Below are positions 1 to 9,008 of a DNA stretch of 64,000 bases, in pieces; the stretch's first letter is position 1; each line of letters starts with the position of its first letter. The stretch lies in NCBI RefSeq assembly GCF_026250525.1, contig NZ_CP111044.1, positions 124,001-188,000 of the forward strand. The letters run 5' to 3'. The notes beneath the pieces were generated by a model. The model did no database searches. It was not told where the DNA came from and worked only from the letters and a program-made list of their open reading frames with translations. The translations under genes were made by a program, and so were the position numbers. This stretch comes from Chondrinema litorale (GTDB taxonomy: Bacteria > Bacteroidota > Bacteroidia > Cytophagales > Flammeovirgaceae).

Positions 1-1
1 T

Positions 2-190
2 TGTGAAACTCAACTTTACACTGTTTCAGTAGCAGATTCTTCAATTACATTAAATATAGATCTAAAATACGAATGGAGCGATGGAGATATGTGTATCGTG
101 ATAGCTGGTGAAGTATCAGTAAATGAAGTTTATTCAGAAAAATCATTTTTCGCTAAGTTGGGTGGAAAAATTAAGCAGATATTTAAATGA
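2..190 (+). CDS. C-terminal fragment of an unidentified protein
   Basis: An open frame enters from the left edge and reads 62 codons to a TGA at 188-190. The fragment ends in a basic tail (KLGGKIKQIFK) and carries no motif I recognise. It overlaps the next gene in an ATGA arrangement (ATG at 187, TGA at 188), typical of translational coupling, which is the main support for it being real. The missing N-terminal part lies outside the window, so no function can be assigned. Confidence 0.7.
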   Translation, partial: CETQLYTVSVADSSITLNIDLKYEWSDGDMCIVIAGEVSVNEVYSEKSFFAKLGGKIKQIFK

Positions 191-1203
191 GAAAAAATTA
201 TTGTAGCAGGTTAGTAGGGTTATTATTCCTTTTGTTAATTTCAATTTCTCTAAATGCACAAAATCAAAAAATAGATTATAGTAAAGCAGATAGTGTCGGG
301 CAATTATATCCTAATCATCCTTTAAATGACTTAAGAAATCTTACGATTAAACTCACAAAACCTTTTTCTACTGAGCATGAAAAATTCAGGGTAATTTATC
401 GCTGGATATGCGAAAACATAGAAAATGATTACAACTATTATCTGATGAACAAGCGCAAAAGAGCCAAGTTTAAAGGTGATGAAGCTGCGCTGGGAGAATG
501 GAATAGAGAATTTGCTCCTAAAGTGATTGAAAGGCTTGTAAAACAACAAAAAACGGTTTGTACAGGTTATGCCTATCTGCTAAAAGAAATGACGCTATAT
601 GTAGACATTGAATGCGAATTGGTAAACGGATACGGCAAAAACTTAGAAGCTAATAATGGTGGTGACGGGATTCCGAATCACTCTTGGAATGCCGTAAAAC
701 TTGATGGAGAATGGTATTTATGTGACCCAACTTGGTCAAGTGGCTCCATAAACTTGACGCATAAAGCATTCGAAAAGACATTTAACTCCGGTTATTTTCT
801 AGCTTCTCCCAAACTATTTGCTATGAGCCATTATCCTTTAGACACAAAATGGTTATTGATGGATAATGCTCCGACTTTAGAATATTTTCTTAATGGACCT
901 CTGGTTTACAAAGGTGCTTTTAATACTCATTTGACTCCGATTTATCCAAACACTTTTAATCTAGCAGTTCAGCGCGGGGAAGAAATAGAGTTTTGCTTTT
1001 TAAAAGAGGGTAATATCGAAGAAGATAGCTTTCAATTAGAAATTGTAAAGGGAAGTAGCGCTAGAACAGTTATTCCAGAAATTAGTCAATCTTCAGGCAG
1101 ATATTATTTCAAACATACTTTCAATAGCAAAGGATTGTATGTTTTGCATCTAAAGACAAACGATCAATATATAGTTACTTATCGAATTAAAGTAAGTAAA
1201 TAA
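187..1203 (+). CDS. Exported transglutaminase-like protein
   Basis: This 338-residue protein starts with a Sec signal peptide (residues about 1-24, ending SLNAQ), so it acts outside the cytoplasm. The central region has the transglutaminase/papain-like core: Cys125 in the VCTGYA context, His165 in NHSWNAV and Asp180 in CDPTW, the normal triad order. The last 110 residues look like a beta-rich domain. Bacterial members of this family, related to the kyphoscoliosis peptidase group, may be proteases or cross-linking enzymes; the substrate is unknown. The start overlaps the upstream stop (ATGA), so the two genes probably form an operon. A strong hairpin terminator follows immediately. Confidence 0.82.
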   Translation: MRKNYCSRLVGLLFLLLISISLNAQNQKIDYSKADSVGQLYPNHPLNDLRNLTIKLTKPFSTEHEKFRVIYRWICENIENDYNYYLMNKRKRAKFKGDEAALGEWNREFAPKVIERLVKQQKTVCTGYAYLLKEMTLYVDIECELVNGYGKNLEANNGGDGIPNHSWNAVKLDGEWYLCDPTWSSGSINLTHKAFEKTFNSGYFLASPKLFAMSHYPLDTKWLLMDNAPTLEYFLNGPLVYKGAFNTHLTPIYPNTFNLAVQRGEEIEFCFLKEGNIEEDSFQLEIVKGSSARTVIPEISQSSGRYYFKHTFNSKGLYVLHLKTNDQYIVTYRIKVSK

Positions 1204-1240
1204 AAAGAGATGTCTACAATTTGTAGACATCTCTTTTTTT
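1203..1240. terminator. Bidirectional intrinsic terminator
   Basis: Perfect arms AGAGATGTCTACA (1206-1218) and TGTAGACATCTCT (1222-1234) around a 3-nt loop, flanked by A and T runs. It separates the converging transglutaminase-like gene and nadB and can serve both strands. Confidence 0.9.
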
Positions 1241-1241
1241 A

Positions 1242-2810
1242 TCATTCTAAATCCTTATTAAAATAACCGCCTCTGTTTTCTTTTCTTTGTATAGATTGCT
1301 CAATGATTAAATAAGCAATGGTTACTAAATTTCTCAATTCACAGAGTTGAGGCGAAAGCGTAGAGTTGTCGTATAATTTCTTGGTTTCTTTGTAGATAAA
1401 ATGCAGTTTTTCTTTGGCAAGTCTTAATCGCTCGTTCGACCGCACAATGCCAACCAGATCACTCATTAGCGTTTGCAATTCTTTGCGCATGTGCGTAATT
1501 ACAATTTTCTCTTTAGGCTCTACTGTTCCTTCTGCGTTCCACTCGTTTATCTCAGCCGGAATTTCGATAGAATCGTATTTTTTTATGCCATCTTTATAAC
1601 ATTTATGTGCATAAACCAAAGCTTCTAATAATGAGTTGGAAGCCAGCCTATTTGCTCCATGTAAACCAGTGTTACTACATTCTCCGCAAGCATAAAGGTT
1701 TTCTACATTGGTTCTTCCGTTCATGTCTACATTAATACCACCGCATAAGTAATGAGCTGCTGGCACAACCGGAATCATATCTTTTTCTGCGTAAATGCCT
1801 AGGCTAGCACATTTCTCATAGATGTTAGGGAAGTGCTTCTTAAAGCCTTCCATCTCTAAATGTCTGCAATCCAAATAAACAAAATCATCTCCACTAATCT
1901 TCAGTTCAGAATCGATTGCACGAGCCACAATATCTCTAGAAGCCAATTCCTCTCTTTCATCATACTTATGCATAAAAGGTTCGCCAGATTTTGTTCTCAA
2001 CTTAGCACCAAAACCTCTTACCGCTTCAGAAATTAAGAAAGAAGGAGAAACTCCCGGATTATACAAAGATGTTGGGTGAAACTGTATAAACTCCATATTC
2101 TGGATAAATGCCTTAGCACGGTATGCCATAGCAATTCCATCACCAGTAGCTACTAAAGGATTTGTAGTGTTTCTGTAAACATGCCCAGTACCACCACTAC
2201 CTAATAGCGTAACTTTAGATAATATTCGCTCAATCTGTTTAGTTTTCTGGTTGAGCACATAAGCTCCATAACACTTAACATCTTCAGGTTTTACTTCTGG
2301 TTTTACCTTAAAATGATGCTCAGTGATTAAATCTATAGCAAAATGATAAGACAGAATCTCAATGTTTGGCATGCTATGTACCTGTTTTAGCAGTGTACGA
2401 GACATTTCCCAACCCGTAACATCTTTGTGGTGCACAATTCGATTTACAGAATGGCCACCTTCTCTGCCAAGGTCATAATCTCCAGATGGTTGCTTGTCAA
2501 ATTCAGCGCCCCAACCAGTGATTTCTCTAAATCTCTTAGGTCCTTTTTTCACCACCATTTTCACCACTTCTTTATCACACAATCCATCTCCGGCGATAAG
2601 GGTGTCTTTTATGTGCTTTTTAAATGAATCTTCGTCTTTATCCAACATTACAGCTATACCACCTTGTGCATATCTGGTATTCGATTCACCTTCGTCTGCT
2701 TTTGTTACTATCGTTACCTTTGCTTCTGGTAACTTATTTGCAACTTTTAGTGCATAAGCCAGCCCAGCTAGCCCAGACCCAATTACTAAAAAGTCTGTGT
2801 CAAATCTCAT
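1242..2810 (-). CDS. nadB: L-aspartate oxidase (NadB)
   Basis: This 522-residue flavoenzyme oxidises L-aspartate to iminoaspartate, the first step of de novo NAD synthesis, in the cytoplasm. The N-terminus has the FAD-binding GSGLAGL motif (about residues 12-18). The family landmarks TRYAQGGIAV (about 45-54), QFHPTSL, the substrate-loop region SEAVRGFGAKLRT and HGANRLASNSLLEAL near residue 385 are all present. A helical C-terminal domain follows, as in the succinate dehydrogenase flavoprotein/NadB family, and the length is normal. It lies 62 nt downstream of nadA on the same strand, so its unstable product can pass directly to quinolinate synthase. No nadC is in the window. Confidence 0.95.
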   Translation of the reverse strand: MRFDTDFLVIGSGLAGLAYALKVANKLPEAKVTIVTKADEGESNTRYAQGGIAVMLDKDEDSFKKHIKDTLIAGDGLCDKEVVKMVVKKGPKRFREITGWGAEFDKQPSGDYDLGREGGHSVNRIVHHKDVTGWEMSRTLLKQVHSMPNIEILSYHFAIDLITEHHFKVKPEVKPEDVKCYGAYVLNQKTKQIERILSKVTLLGSGGTGHVYRNTTNPLVATGDGIAMAYRAKAFIQNMEFIQFHPTSLYNPGVSPSFLISEAVRGFGAKLRTKSGEPFMHKYDEREELASRDIVARAIDSELKISGDDFVYLDCRHLEMEGFKKHFPNIYEKCASLGIYAEKDMIPVVPAAHYLCGGINVDMNGRTNVENLYACGECSNTGLHGANRLASNSLLEALVYAHKCYKDGIKKYDSIEIPAEINEWNAEGTVEPKEKIVITHMRKELQTLMSDLVGIVRSNERLRLAKEKLHFIYKETKKLYDNSTLSPQLCELRNLVTIAYLIIEQSIQRKENRGGYFNKDLE

Positions 2811-2872
2811 AATTACCTCTCTTTCTAAAGCTATTTTGCTTTAATCTTCGGCCAAATTTAAAGTATAAAAGC

Positions 2873-3871
2873 TTAAGAAATTTCCAACATTCTTTCAATT
2901 GGACGTCTACCTTTTATAATCACTTCTTCTGACAAGGTAATTTCAGGAGCATCGTACTTCATGCACAAATACAGCTTTTCCAAGGTGTTTTGCTTCATAA
3001 AAGCACACTCGCTACATGCACAAGTATTGTCTTCGTTACTAGGTGCTGGAATTAAAGTTTTATTAGGAACTTCTTTCATCATCTGGTGTAGAATACCAGC
3101 TTCTGTTGCTACAATAAACTCTTCTGCACTATCTTCTTTTACATATTTTAAAAGTTGTGCAGTAGAACCAATAAATTGAGCGGTTTTCAAAAGTGGTTCT
3201 TCAGATTCTGGGTGAGCTATAATTTTAGCTTTAGCGTGGTTTTGGTGTAATTCGAGCAATCTGTCGATAGAAAATGCTTCATGTACTATACAAGATCCTT
3301 CCCATAATAACATATCTCTTCCTGTTTTCTTAATCAGGTATTTGCCCAAGTTTTTATCTGGAGCGAATATAATTGGCTGGTCTTTCGGAATAGATTCTAT
3401 AATCTGTACTGCATTAGATGAGGTACAAGTAATGTCGCTCATGGTTTTAATCTCAGCAGAACAGTTGATGTATGTAATTACTATATGACCTGGATGTTGA
3501 TCGATGAATTTTTTAAACTCTGTTGGAGGGCAAGAGTCTGCTAAAGAACATCCTGCTTTTAAATCTGGTAATAGTACTTTTTTTTCTGGATTAATAATTT
3601 TTGCAGTTTCTGCCATAAAGTGCACGCCGGCAAATACGATAGTTTCTGCATCTGTTTGTGCTGCTTTTTTAGCCAAAGCCAAGCTGTCTCCTAAATAATC
3701 TGAAATGTCTTGTATTACAGGTTCTTGATAGTAATGAGCCAGAATTACAGCATTTTTTTCTTTTTTTAATTTGTTGATCTCGGCGACTAAGTCTATTTCC
3801 GGATCAACTTTGATATTTAGATAACCTATTTGGTCAAGCTTTTTTTTAGCCTCTTTTATGTTTGGTGCCAT
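2873..3871 (-). CDS. nadA: Quinolinate synthase (NadA)
   Basis: The 332-residue protein condenses iminoaspartate with dihydroxyacetone phosphate to quinolinate, using a [4Fe-4S] cluster. The N-terminal AHYYQEPVIQD motif is typical. Cys108 (AGCSLADSC), Cys194 (EGSCIVHE) and the CACSEC cluster (Cys284, 286, 289) match the three cluster-ligand positions of the family; Cys289 is the likely third ligand by spacing. The ATG at 3871 is preceded by an AGAGGAAAAA stretch on the coding strand. It is the first gene of a nadA-nadB pair, with a promoter candidate about 50 nt upstream. Confidence 0.95.
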   Translation of the reverse strand: MAPNIKEAKKKLDQIGYLNIKVDPEIDLVAEINKLKKEKNAVILAHYYQEPVIQDISDYLGDSLALAKKAAQTDAETIVFAGVHFMAETAKIINPEKKVLLPDLKAGCSLADSCPPTEFKKFIDQHPGHIVITYINCSAEIKTMSDITCTSSNAVQIIESIPKDQPIIFAPDKNLGKYLIKKTGRDMLLWEGSCIVHEAFSIDRLLELHQNHAKAKIIAHPESEEPLLKTAQFIGSTAQLLKYVKEDSAEEFIVATEAGILHQMMKEVPNKTLIPAPSNEDNTCACSECAFMKQNTLEKLYLCMKYDAPEITLSEEVIIKGRRPIERMLEIS

Positions 3872-3922
3872 TTTTTATTTTTCCTCTTTTTTACCCGAAT
3901 GTTTAATTAACTTCCAAATTAA

Positions 3923-3962
3923 AAAATGTATTTGCTTAGTTTTTATAAAACAATTAATTGTT
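3923..3962 (-). promoter_or_regulatory. Candidate nadA-nadB promoter overlapping a palindrome
   Basis: On the minus strand a TTG (3953-3951) is followed after exactly 20 nt by TACATTTT (3930-3923), close to the Bacteroidota pattern TTTG-N19-21-TAnnTTTG. A perfect 14-bp palindrome, AACAATTAATTGTT (3949-3962), overlaps the -33 element and could be an operator, though it is AT-only apart from one C/G pair. The rest of the 417-bp gap (3872-4288) shows no gene. Confidence 0.4.
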
Positions 3963-4237
3963 AATTAGATTATACCTGAAATAAAATTTGAAGAAATTTC
4001 TATTCTATATTTATCTTGGTATATGCGTATAATAGCTTGTTAAAGAACAAAATTTCTATCATGAAAGTTACGCAAATATTGCACATCCATGAATAAAACT
4101 AAAATTATAAGTCTGTTTTTAACTTTAATAAAAATCGACCAATTTTTTATAGGGAAATAATGGCAAGTTGAAATGTACATTAAAAGTGTAAGTATCAAAT
4201 ACTTATGTTTTAAAGAACTATTAGTATAGAAGTAAAT

Positions 4238-4277
4238 ACCTTGATGGATATTAGTTTAAAATAATATCCATCAAGGT
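4238..4277 (-). terminator. Terminator-like hairpin after the propeller gene
   Basis: Arms of 16 nt, ACCTTGATGGATATTA (4238-4253) and its exact complement (4262-4277), enclose an 8-nt loop, 12 nt beyond the stop of the gene at 4289. The U tract on the minus strand is weak (ATTTACTT), so strength is uncertain. Confidence 0.65.
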
Positions 4278-4288
4278 AAAAAAGCTAA

Positions 4289-5407
4289 TTATTCTAACCA
4301 GAAAAACTCTGCATTATAAAAGTCCTCTTTGATATTTGATCTTTGCCTTTCATTACCATATGGGCTTATATGGTATCGTTTAAGCAAGCCTACTCCAGCG
4401 CTTCTATTATTATCATTCTTAGAAACCACATAGGTTTGTAATTCATCGAATGGTAAAATATAAATTTGCCCCATACCACCAGGATTTAAAGGGCCTGAAC
4501 CACCAAAACCACCTTGGTACACTGCTAACCATTTTCCATCTGGCGACCACGAGGAGTATTTAAAGCCTGTTTGTAAATCGTCTTTATGGATTGTTGCCAT
4601 TTGATGGAAGTTGTTCGTTTCCAAGTTGAGTGTCCAAAATGTAGAGTAGGTTGAGACTGTTACAGTTCCATCGTTTACCAAAGCAAAAGAAAGATATTTG
4701 CCATTTGGGTTTACTGAAATATATTTAATTTTTCCTGTTTTCACACTTGAAGGCAAGTAAATTACTTGAGCTTGCTGAGTTGAATAGGGCTGTGTAATTA
4801 CAAATTGTCGATCTGTTGCATAAATTAATCGCCCATTAGGTAGCCATTTAAATGAATTTACTGATATTTTTTTGCCATCAATGTATTCATTATCGAAACT
4901 GTAAATTTCTAACCAGTTTTCGTCTAGCTCTCTAGTTAAGGCAAAATGTTTTTCGTCTGGTGCAACTTCGGCTCCCGAAAGAATATCATATTTAAACTTT
5001 AAACCGGGGAAAAATTTTCCTTCAAAATCTTGAATTAAAGTAAGGCTATAGTTATCGCCTATTTTCTCTGGCCAGTTTAATGCATCTCTTATCGAAATAA
5101 GGATTCTATCACTTTTTGGAAATGGTTTCGAATAGTATTTGGCTATTCCCATTGCCGGATTTGATTCGTCTTTTTCCCAAGCTTTATTATTAAAGAAAGT
5201 ATAGTTACCAGATTTTAGATCCATAAGTACTGGTTCACCACGTAGTTGGAAATAAAACTTACCAGAAATTCCGTTGTTCAGTTCAGCATTAGGTTTAATG
5301 CTTTGTAAACTAAAGATGCAAAATATCAAGCTCCCGAAAAAAAGTAATTTAAATACTGTGAAAAGTTGAGCTTTTGGATTCAATTTTAAAAAATGGGGTA
5401 ATAACAT
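4289..5407 (-). CDS. Membrane-anchored TolB-like beta-propeller protein
   Basis: The 372-residue protein has one hydrophobic segment at about residues 19-36 (FKLLFFGSLIFCIFSL), a signal anchor or uncleaved signal, and then a region of repeated beta blades. Several blades carry PD40/WD40-type signatures: EVAPDEKHFAL, FKWLPNGRLIYAT, ISVNPNGKYLSFA and SSWSPDGKWLAVY. Such propellers usually bind ligands or partner proteins at the cell envelope; no catalytic motif is visible. It stands alone, with about 250 nt of featureless AT-rich DNA before the next gene and a hairpin after it. The specific role is unknown. Confidence 0.65.
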   Translation of the reverse strand: MLLPHFLKLNPKAQLFTVFKLLFFGSLIFCIFSLQSIKPNAELNNGISGKFYFQLRGEPVLMDLKSGNYTFFNNKAWEKDESNPAMGIAKYYSKPFPKSDRILISIRDALNWPEKIGDNYSLTLIQDFEGKFFPGLKFKYDILSGAEVAPDEKHFALTRELDENWLEIYSFDNEYIDGKKISVNSFKWLPNGRLIYATDRQFVITQPYSTQQAQVIYLPSSVKTGKIKYISVNPNGKYLSFALVNDGTVTVSTYSTFWTLNLETNNFHQMATIHKDDLQTGFKYSSWSPDGKWLAVYQGGFGGSGPLNPGGMGQIYILPFDELQTYVVSKNDNNRSAGVGLLKRYHISPYGNERQRSNIKEDFYNAEFFWLE

Positions 5408-5660
5408 GTTAAAAAAATTGTAAAGATTTTGTGTTTAGCTTTAGTTAGTTTGCTCCAAAATAATCACAGTTTTTATACACGTATATATAGTTGATAGGTT
5501 TATAAAAATGCTATTTAATATGAGAAATTTTATTAAAAACCTGATCTCACTTTCAAATAAAAAAAATTGCCGTTATTAACCCTCAGATTGTCGCAGTTGT
5601 ACCATTATTTATTGAAAGCATGGATTTATCTTGCATTAGTTAATCATAAACTAAAGACTA

Positions 5661-6038
5661 ATGAAATCTAAAATTCTATTTGTAGTTTGCCTCCTTTTTG
5701 GGTTGATGTTTATTAATGCTGGTTTAAATAAATTTTTTAATTATATGCCCATGCCCGAAGAAATGCCAGAAAATGTGATGCGAGATTTTAATGCTTTAGC
5801 AGAACTTAGTTGGCTAATGCCTTTAATCGCTTTTGGCGAAATTGTAGGCGGTATTTTAATGATAATACCTAAATTAAGAGCTTTTGGGGCAATTGTAATT
5901 TTCCCGATAATGGTGGGTATTTTACTGTTTAATATGCTCGAAGCACAATCTGGTATACCAATCGCTTTGGTGCTGTTTGCTATAATGACTTGGGTAATTA
6001 TTGAAAATAAAGAAAAGTATTTACCAATGTTGAGATGA
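5661..6038 (+). CDS. DoxX-like small membrane protein
   Basis: This is a 125-residue protein with four hydrophobic helices (about residues 5-20, 50-67, 72-90 and 97-115). The N-terminal segment LMFINAGLNKFFNYMPMPE resembles the DoxX/SURF4 signature in which a helix is followed by NK(F/L). Members of the family sit in the inner membrane and have been linked to quinone or thiosulfate metabolism and to stress responses, but most are uncharacterised. It is monocistronic: about 250 nt of AT-rich DNA precede it and a bidirectional terminator follows. The family call is fairly firm; the role is open. Confidence 0.75.
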   Translation: MKSKILFVVCLLFGLMFINAGLNKFFNYMPMPEEMPENVMRDFNALAELSWLMPLIAFGEIVGGILMIIPKLRAFGAIVIFPIMVGILLFNMLEAQSGIPIALVLFAIMTWVIIENKEKYLPMLR

Positions 6039-6047
6039 TAAAAAATG

Positions 6048-6082
6048 ATAGCGTTTCGATTTAAATGAAGTCGAAACGCTAT
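6048..6082. terminator. Bidirectional terminator
   Basis: Perfect 12-bp arms ATAGCGTTTCGA (6048-6059) and TCGAAACGCTAT (6071-6082) with an 11-nt loop lie between the converging DoxX and metallo-beta-lactamase genes. A-rich upstream and T/A-rich downstream flanks suit either direction. Confidence 0.8.
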
Positions 6083-6093
6083 TATATTAAAAC

Positions 6094-6879
6094 CTAAAAA
6101 CTAAGCTTTTCTCCATCTTCTGGAATTAGAATTTTATCACTTGCAATTCCTTTTGATTCTAGAAAACTTCTCAATCCATTTCTTGTAACTGTATCGTGAT
6201 CGAGTGCACCAATATGTACTGTAATTATTTGACTTTCAGGTGAGAATTCATACATTTTAAACAATTGCTCTTCATTCATCACAATGGCTCCAGAGTCTTC
6301 TGTCATCCCTACTTGAAATAAGTCGTATTCCTTTTTAAATTCGTTTCCACCTGCGTTTGCTATAATGATTTCCGGATGAAATTCATCTATTGATTCAGCT
6401 ACTCCTTTATACCAAATGCTGTCTCCAATAATGTATAAAGATTTTTCTTCTTTAGCCTTTAATATATAACCACTTACTTTTCCCATAAAAGGCAAGAAAA
6501 ATCCTTCACCATGTTGAGCAGGTGTTCTATTGATTTCTATACCTTGCCATAAAATAGAATTTTCTATTGCAGTTACCTTTGTAAAGCCACTAGCTTTAAT
6601 TTGTTCAATATCTTCTGGTTGGCAAACAATTTCTATGTTTTTATCTAGGTGTTTTTTAGCCTCATCATCAAAATGATCTGGATGAAGGTGTGTAATTAAA
6701 ACTAAATCGACACTCGCTAAAATTTCATCAATAGAAAAAGGAAGATCAACCGTAGGGTTTTTCGATTTTCCAGTTAAAGAGCGGAGTGATTCTTTTGCTG
6801 CAAAATAGGGATCAACCAGTATATTTTTACCAGCATATTGTACTTTTAAAGTCGCATTTCTAATTAATTGTACTTCCAT
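6094..6879 (-). CDS. Metallo-beta-lactamase-fold hydrolase (UlaG-like)
   Basis: This 261-residue cytoplasmic protein has no signal peptide. The metal-binding motif THLHPDH gives His64, His66, Asp68 and His69. Further family positions are IIGDS near residue 152 and VHIGALDHD near residue 222. The start VQLIRNATLKVQYAGKNILVDP is typical of the beta-lactamase_2/UlaG-like group, whose members include lactonases and other hydrolases. It lies 58 nt downstream of an AraC-type regulator on the same strand, which suggests that the regulator controls it. The substrate is unknown; a small lactone or phosphodiester is only a guess from the family. Confidence 0.8.
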   Translation of the reverse strand: MEVQLIRNATLKVQYAGKNILVDPYFAAKESLRSLTGKSKNPTVDLPFSIDEILASVDLVLITHLHPDHFDDEAKKHLDKNIEIVCQPEDIEQIKASGFTKVTAIENSILWQGIEINRTPAQHGEGFFLPFMGKVSGYILKAKEEKSLYIIGDSIWYKGVAESIDEFHPEIIIANAGGNEFKKEYDLFQVGMTEDSGAIVMNEEQLFKMYEFSPESQIITVHIGALDHDTVTRNGLRSFLESKGIASDKILIPEDGEKLSF

Positions 6880-6937
6880 AGTCTTTAATGTTTTATTGGT
6901 GTTGAGACTAAGATAGAAGCATTGCCTAGAAACTAAA

Positions 6938-7828
6938 CTATTGAAAATTGCTAATTTCTCTATATCGATTAGGCGTAATTTTTAATTGCTGCTTTAAGAT
7001 AGGATAGAGGCTGTTACTTTCTTCGAAACCTACTTGTAAAGCAATTTCATTAATAGGCATATCGGTGTTTTCTAGCAAAAACTTAGTTCTTTCCATACGA
7101 ACATATTTAAGCATTTTACCAGGAGTGATACCAAATACTTCTTTAAAAACTCTTAAAAAATGGAAATGAGACATAGCAACAGCTTCGCTTAATTGGTTAA
7201 TGTTAAAGTTAGCATTGTCGTAACTACTAAAAAGAATATCTTTTGCCAATAGCATTCTTTTTAAAAGTTCCTTTTTTGTACTCTGTTTCTTAGAAGAGAC
7301 TTTAATTAGTTTTTTTTTCAGTATTTGATCTCTTTGTAAAAGAGCCTCTATTAGATTCAAGAAAAAATCAGTTTCATCTTTCTTGCTGTAATTAGTTAAA
7401 ACCTGTTTTATAACTGGGTCTTTAAAGTGTAATTGATTAATTACCAAATCGGCATGAGTCTCTAGTTGTTGAGATTCTAACAGTTTTTTATCACTATATA
7501 ACAATGTATTGCAGGCTTGTTGGAAAAAGTCCCATTCAAAATGTACATTCACACTATTCACTTCTTCTTGAATCTCATATTCAAAATTTTGAAAAGGATT
7601 TACAAGCATAAAGGTCTCTTCGCAAATTCTTTTTTTCTGTCCTTCAATATTAATTATTGCATTTCCTTTAACATTAGAAAAAATCGAAAATGCACTCTCT
7701 GGAACTTGCTTATAGTATTTTTTTGTTTTTGCGGTTACCAATACGTTAGGCCATAAGATATGGCTTTCGTCTTTTTTGTTCCTAAGTTGGTATATTATGG
7801 ATGGTTCAACAAAATGATTTACTTGCAT
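6938..7828 (-). CDS. AraC-family transcriptional regulator
   Basis: The 296-residue protein has a C-terminal AraC/XylS DNA-binding domain at about residues 195-292. The first helix-turn-helix is around FNINQLSEAVAMSHFHFLRVFK and the second around INEIALQVGFEESNSLYPILKQ, closing with KITPNRYRE. The first 180 residues form a ligand/cupin-like region without a strong signature. The gene precedes the metallo-beta-lactamase gene by 58 nt, so the two are probably co-transcribed. An inverted repeat lies 13 nt upstream of the start and may be an autoregulatory site. The inducer is unknown. Confidence 0.85.
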   Translation of the reverse strand: MQVNHFVEPSIIYQLRNKKDESHILWPNVLVTAKTKKYYKQVPESAFSIFSNVKGNAIINIEGQKKRICEETFMLVNPFQNFEYEIQEEVNSVNVHFEWDFFQQACNTLLYSDKKLLESQQLETHADLVINQLHFKDPVIKQVLTNYSKKDETDFFLNLIEALLQRDQILKKKLIKVSSKKQSTKKELLKRMLLAKDILFSSYDNANFNINQLSEAVAMSHFHFLRVFKEVFGITPGKMLKYVRMERTKFLLENTDMPINEIALQVGFEESNSLYPILKQQLKITPNRYREISNFQ

Positions 7829-7840
7829 AAATTCAATTTA

Positions 7841-7863
7841 TAAAATGTATACAGTACATTTTA
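7841..7863. promoter_or_regulatory. Inverted repeat upstream of the AraC gene
   Basis: Perfect 9-bp arms TAAAATGTA (7841-7849) and TACATTTTA (7855-7863) with a 5-nt spacer begin 13 nt before the AraC-type start at 7828. The geometry fits a dimer binding site or a leader hairpin. The remaining 220 bp up to 8084 are AT-rich and show nothing else. Confidence 0.45.
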
Positions 7864-8084
7864 CACTTTTATCTACTTTTTGCGCAATATTTAATCTTTA
7901 TATTTATATGCGTATTGCTAATATGTACCAGCTCATATTAAACTACTTAAAGCAATAATTGCATTATTCTAATTTTTTGATATCATTTTAATCTAATATC
8001 TATAATAGATGTTATAGAATAACTTTTAAATATATTATTGTTTTTTTAATCGCGCGTTTACTATATAAAAAATAAAATTTTATC

Positions 8085-8507
8085 ATGGAGCTTATATACG
8101 AAAATGAATACGGTAAAGCCGAATATGATTCTACTAATAAATTGTTAAAAACTCAGTATATTGGTGTAGCTCGAACAGAACCCATTTTAGACCTATTGAG
8201 AAAAGTTATTCCTTTTGCTGAGAAAGGAAAAATAAGACATATGATTGCAAATCTTACAGAGATGAGAGGTTCATTTGCAGGAGCAATGAATTTTTTTGAG
8301 ACTGAATTTTACCCTCATATGATTGGCAATGGATTAGAAACTTATGCAATGGCTTTTTCTCATGATGAAATGACAAAGTTTGCTGCATTACAGCTTAATT
8401 TAAAAGTGATGGGTAAGTTGGATTGGCATGCATTTCCGAGTTTGGATGAGGCAGAAATTTGGACTAGTACAAAAATTCAGCAAAGGGCTAGAGTAAATTA
8501 TCTTTAG
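8085..8507 (+). CDS. STAS-like small protein, paralogue 1
   Basis: A 140-residue soluble protein without signal peptide or membrane segment. Its alternating beta/alpha pattern and size recall STAS/SpoIIAA-like proteins. It is a divergent relative of the proteins at 8586-9008 and 24955-25365: the aligned landmark is ANLTEMRGSF, where the other two have N(N/D)x..VTGPW, followed in all three by a helix and a 'F..[ML]..L' region before a C-terminal A.IW/A.WL motif. It faces its nearest relative tail to tail across a terminator. No catalytic residue is evident; a sensory or protein-binding role is possible but unproven. Confidence 0.65.
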   Translation: MELIYENEYGKAEYDSTNKLLKTQYIGVARTEPILDLLRKVIPFAEKGKIRHMIANLTEMRGSFAGAMNFFETEFYPHMIGNGLETYAMAFSHDEMTKFAALQLNLKVMGKLDWHAFPSLDEAEIWTSTKIQQRARVNYL

Positions 8508-8537
8508 GAAGGTATTATTTTATATTTGAGAGTATTA

Positions 8538-8578
8538 AAAAAAGGTATATCTGAGATAAAATCGGGTATACCTTTTTT
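8538..8578. terminator. Bidirectional terminator between two paralogues
   Basis: Arms AAAAAAGGTATA (8538-8549) and TATACCTTTTTT (8567-8578) enclose a 17-nt loop between converging genes. The A and T runs are inside the stem, giving a U tract on both strands. Confidence 0.8.
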
Positions 8579-8585
8579 CTATATT

Positions 8586-9008
8586 TTAAGCAGATTTTAA
8601 CCAAGTACGTGCTTTGTCTTCTCCAATAAATCTTTGCGTTTCAAATCCACTTGTTACTTTTTGAAAGCCTTGCAGAGATAACTGAGTAAAAATATTTTCA
8701 GATTCGATTACAGCCATAAATTTTAAGCCAGCTTTTATGGCTCTAGGGTTCCAGTCGTTTACATACCAATCGTTTGCTTTACTCCATGGACCCGTTACTT
8801 TTTGATTGTTAACTAGTATTTTACTAATTCCACTAACAGTTTTGAAAATTTTAAGGAGTTCTTCGGAACCTTCTTTAACCTGATCTACAGATAGAAATCC
8901 ATCCCAATCAATATAGATGAGATCGTTATCTTGTTCAACATAGATGGTGGCAAAGGTACTTCCAGAAGATCTTTTTAATTCGGTTTTGATAGATGCTTCT
9001 ACTGGCAT
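8586..9008 (-). CDS. STAS-like small protein, paralogue 2
   Basis: This 140-residue soluble protein shares a clear set of positions with the protein at 24955-25365: a (I/Y)xW-D/I-GF strand near residue 34, KVTGPW near residue 72, a following tryptophan pair, WxPxxxKxGL, SxNxFxQLS and a C-terminal WLKS. The fold looks like an alpha/beta STAS/SpoIIAA-like domain. Members of the family sit next to sensor genes here, since the 1080-residue histidine kinase starts transcriptionally upstream of it on the same strand with a gap of 274 bp that shows no clear feature. Function unknown. Confidence 0.68.
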   Translation of the reverse strand: MPVEASIKTELKRSSGSTFATIYVEQDNDLIYIDWDGFLSVDQVKEGSEELLKIFKTVSGISKILVNNQKVTGPWSKANDWYVNDWNPRAIKAGLKFMAVIESENIFTQLSLQGFQKVTSGFETQRFIGEDKARTWLKSA

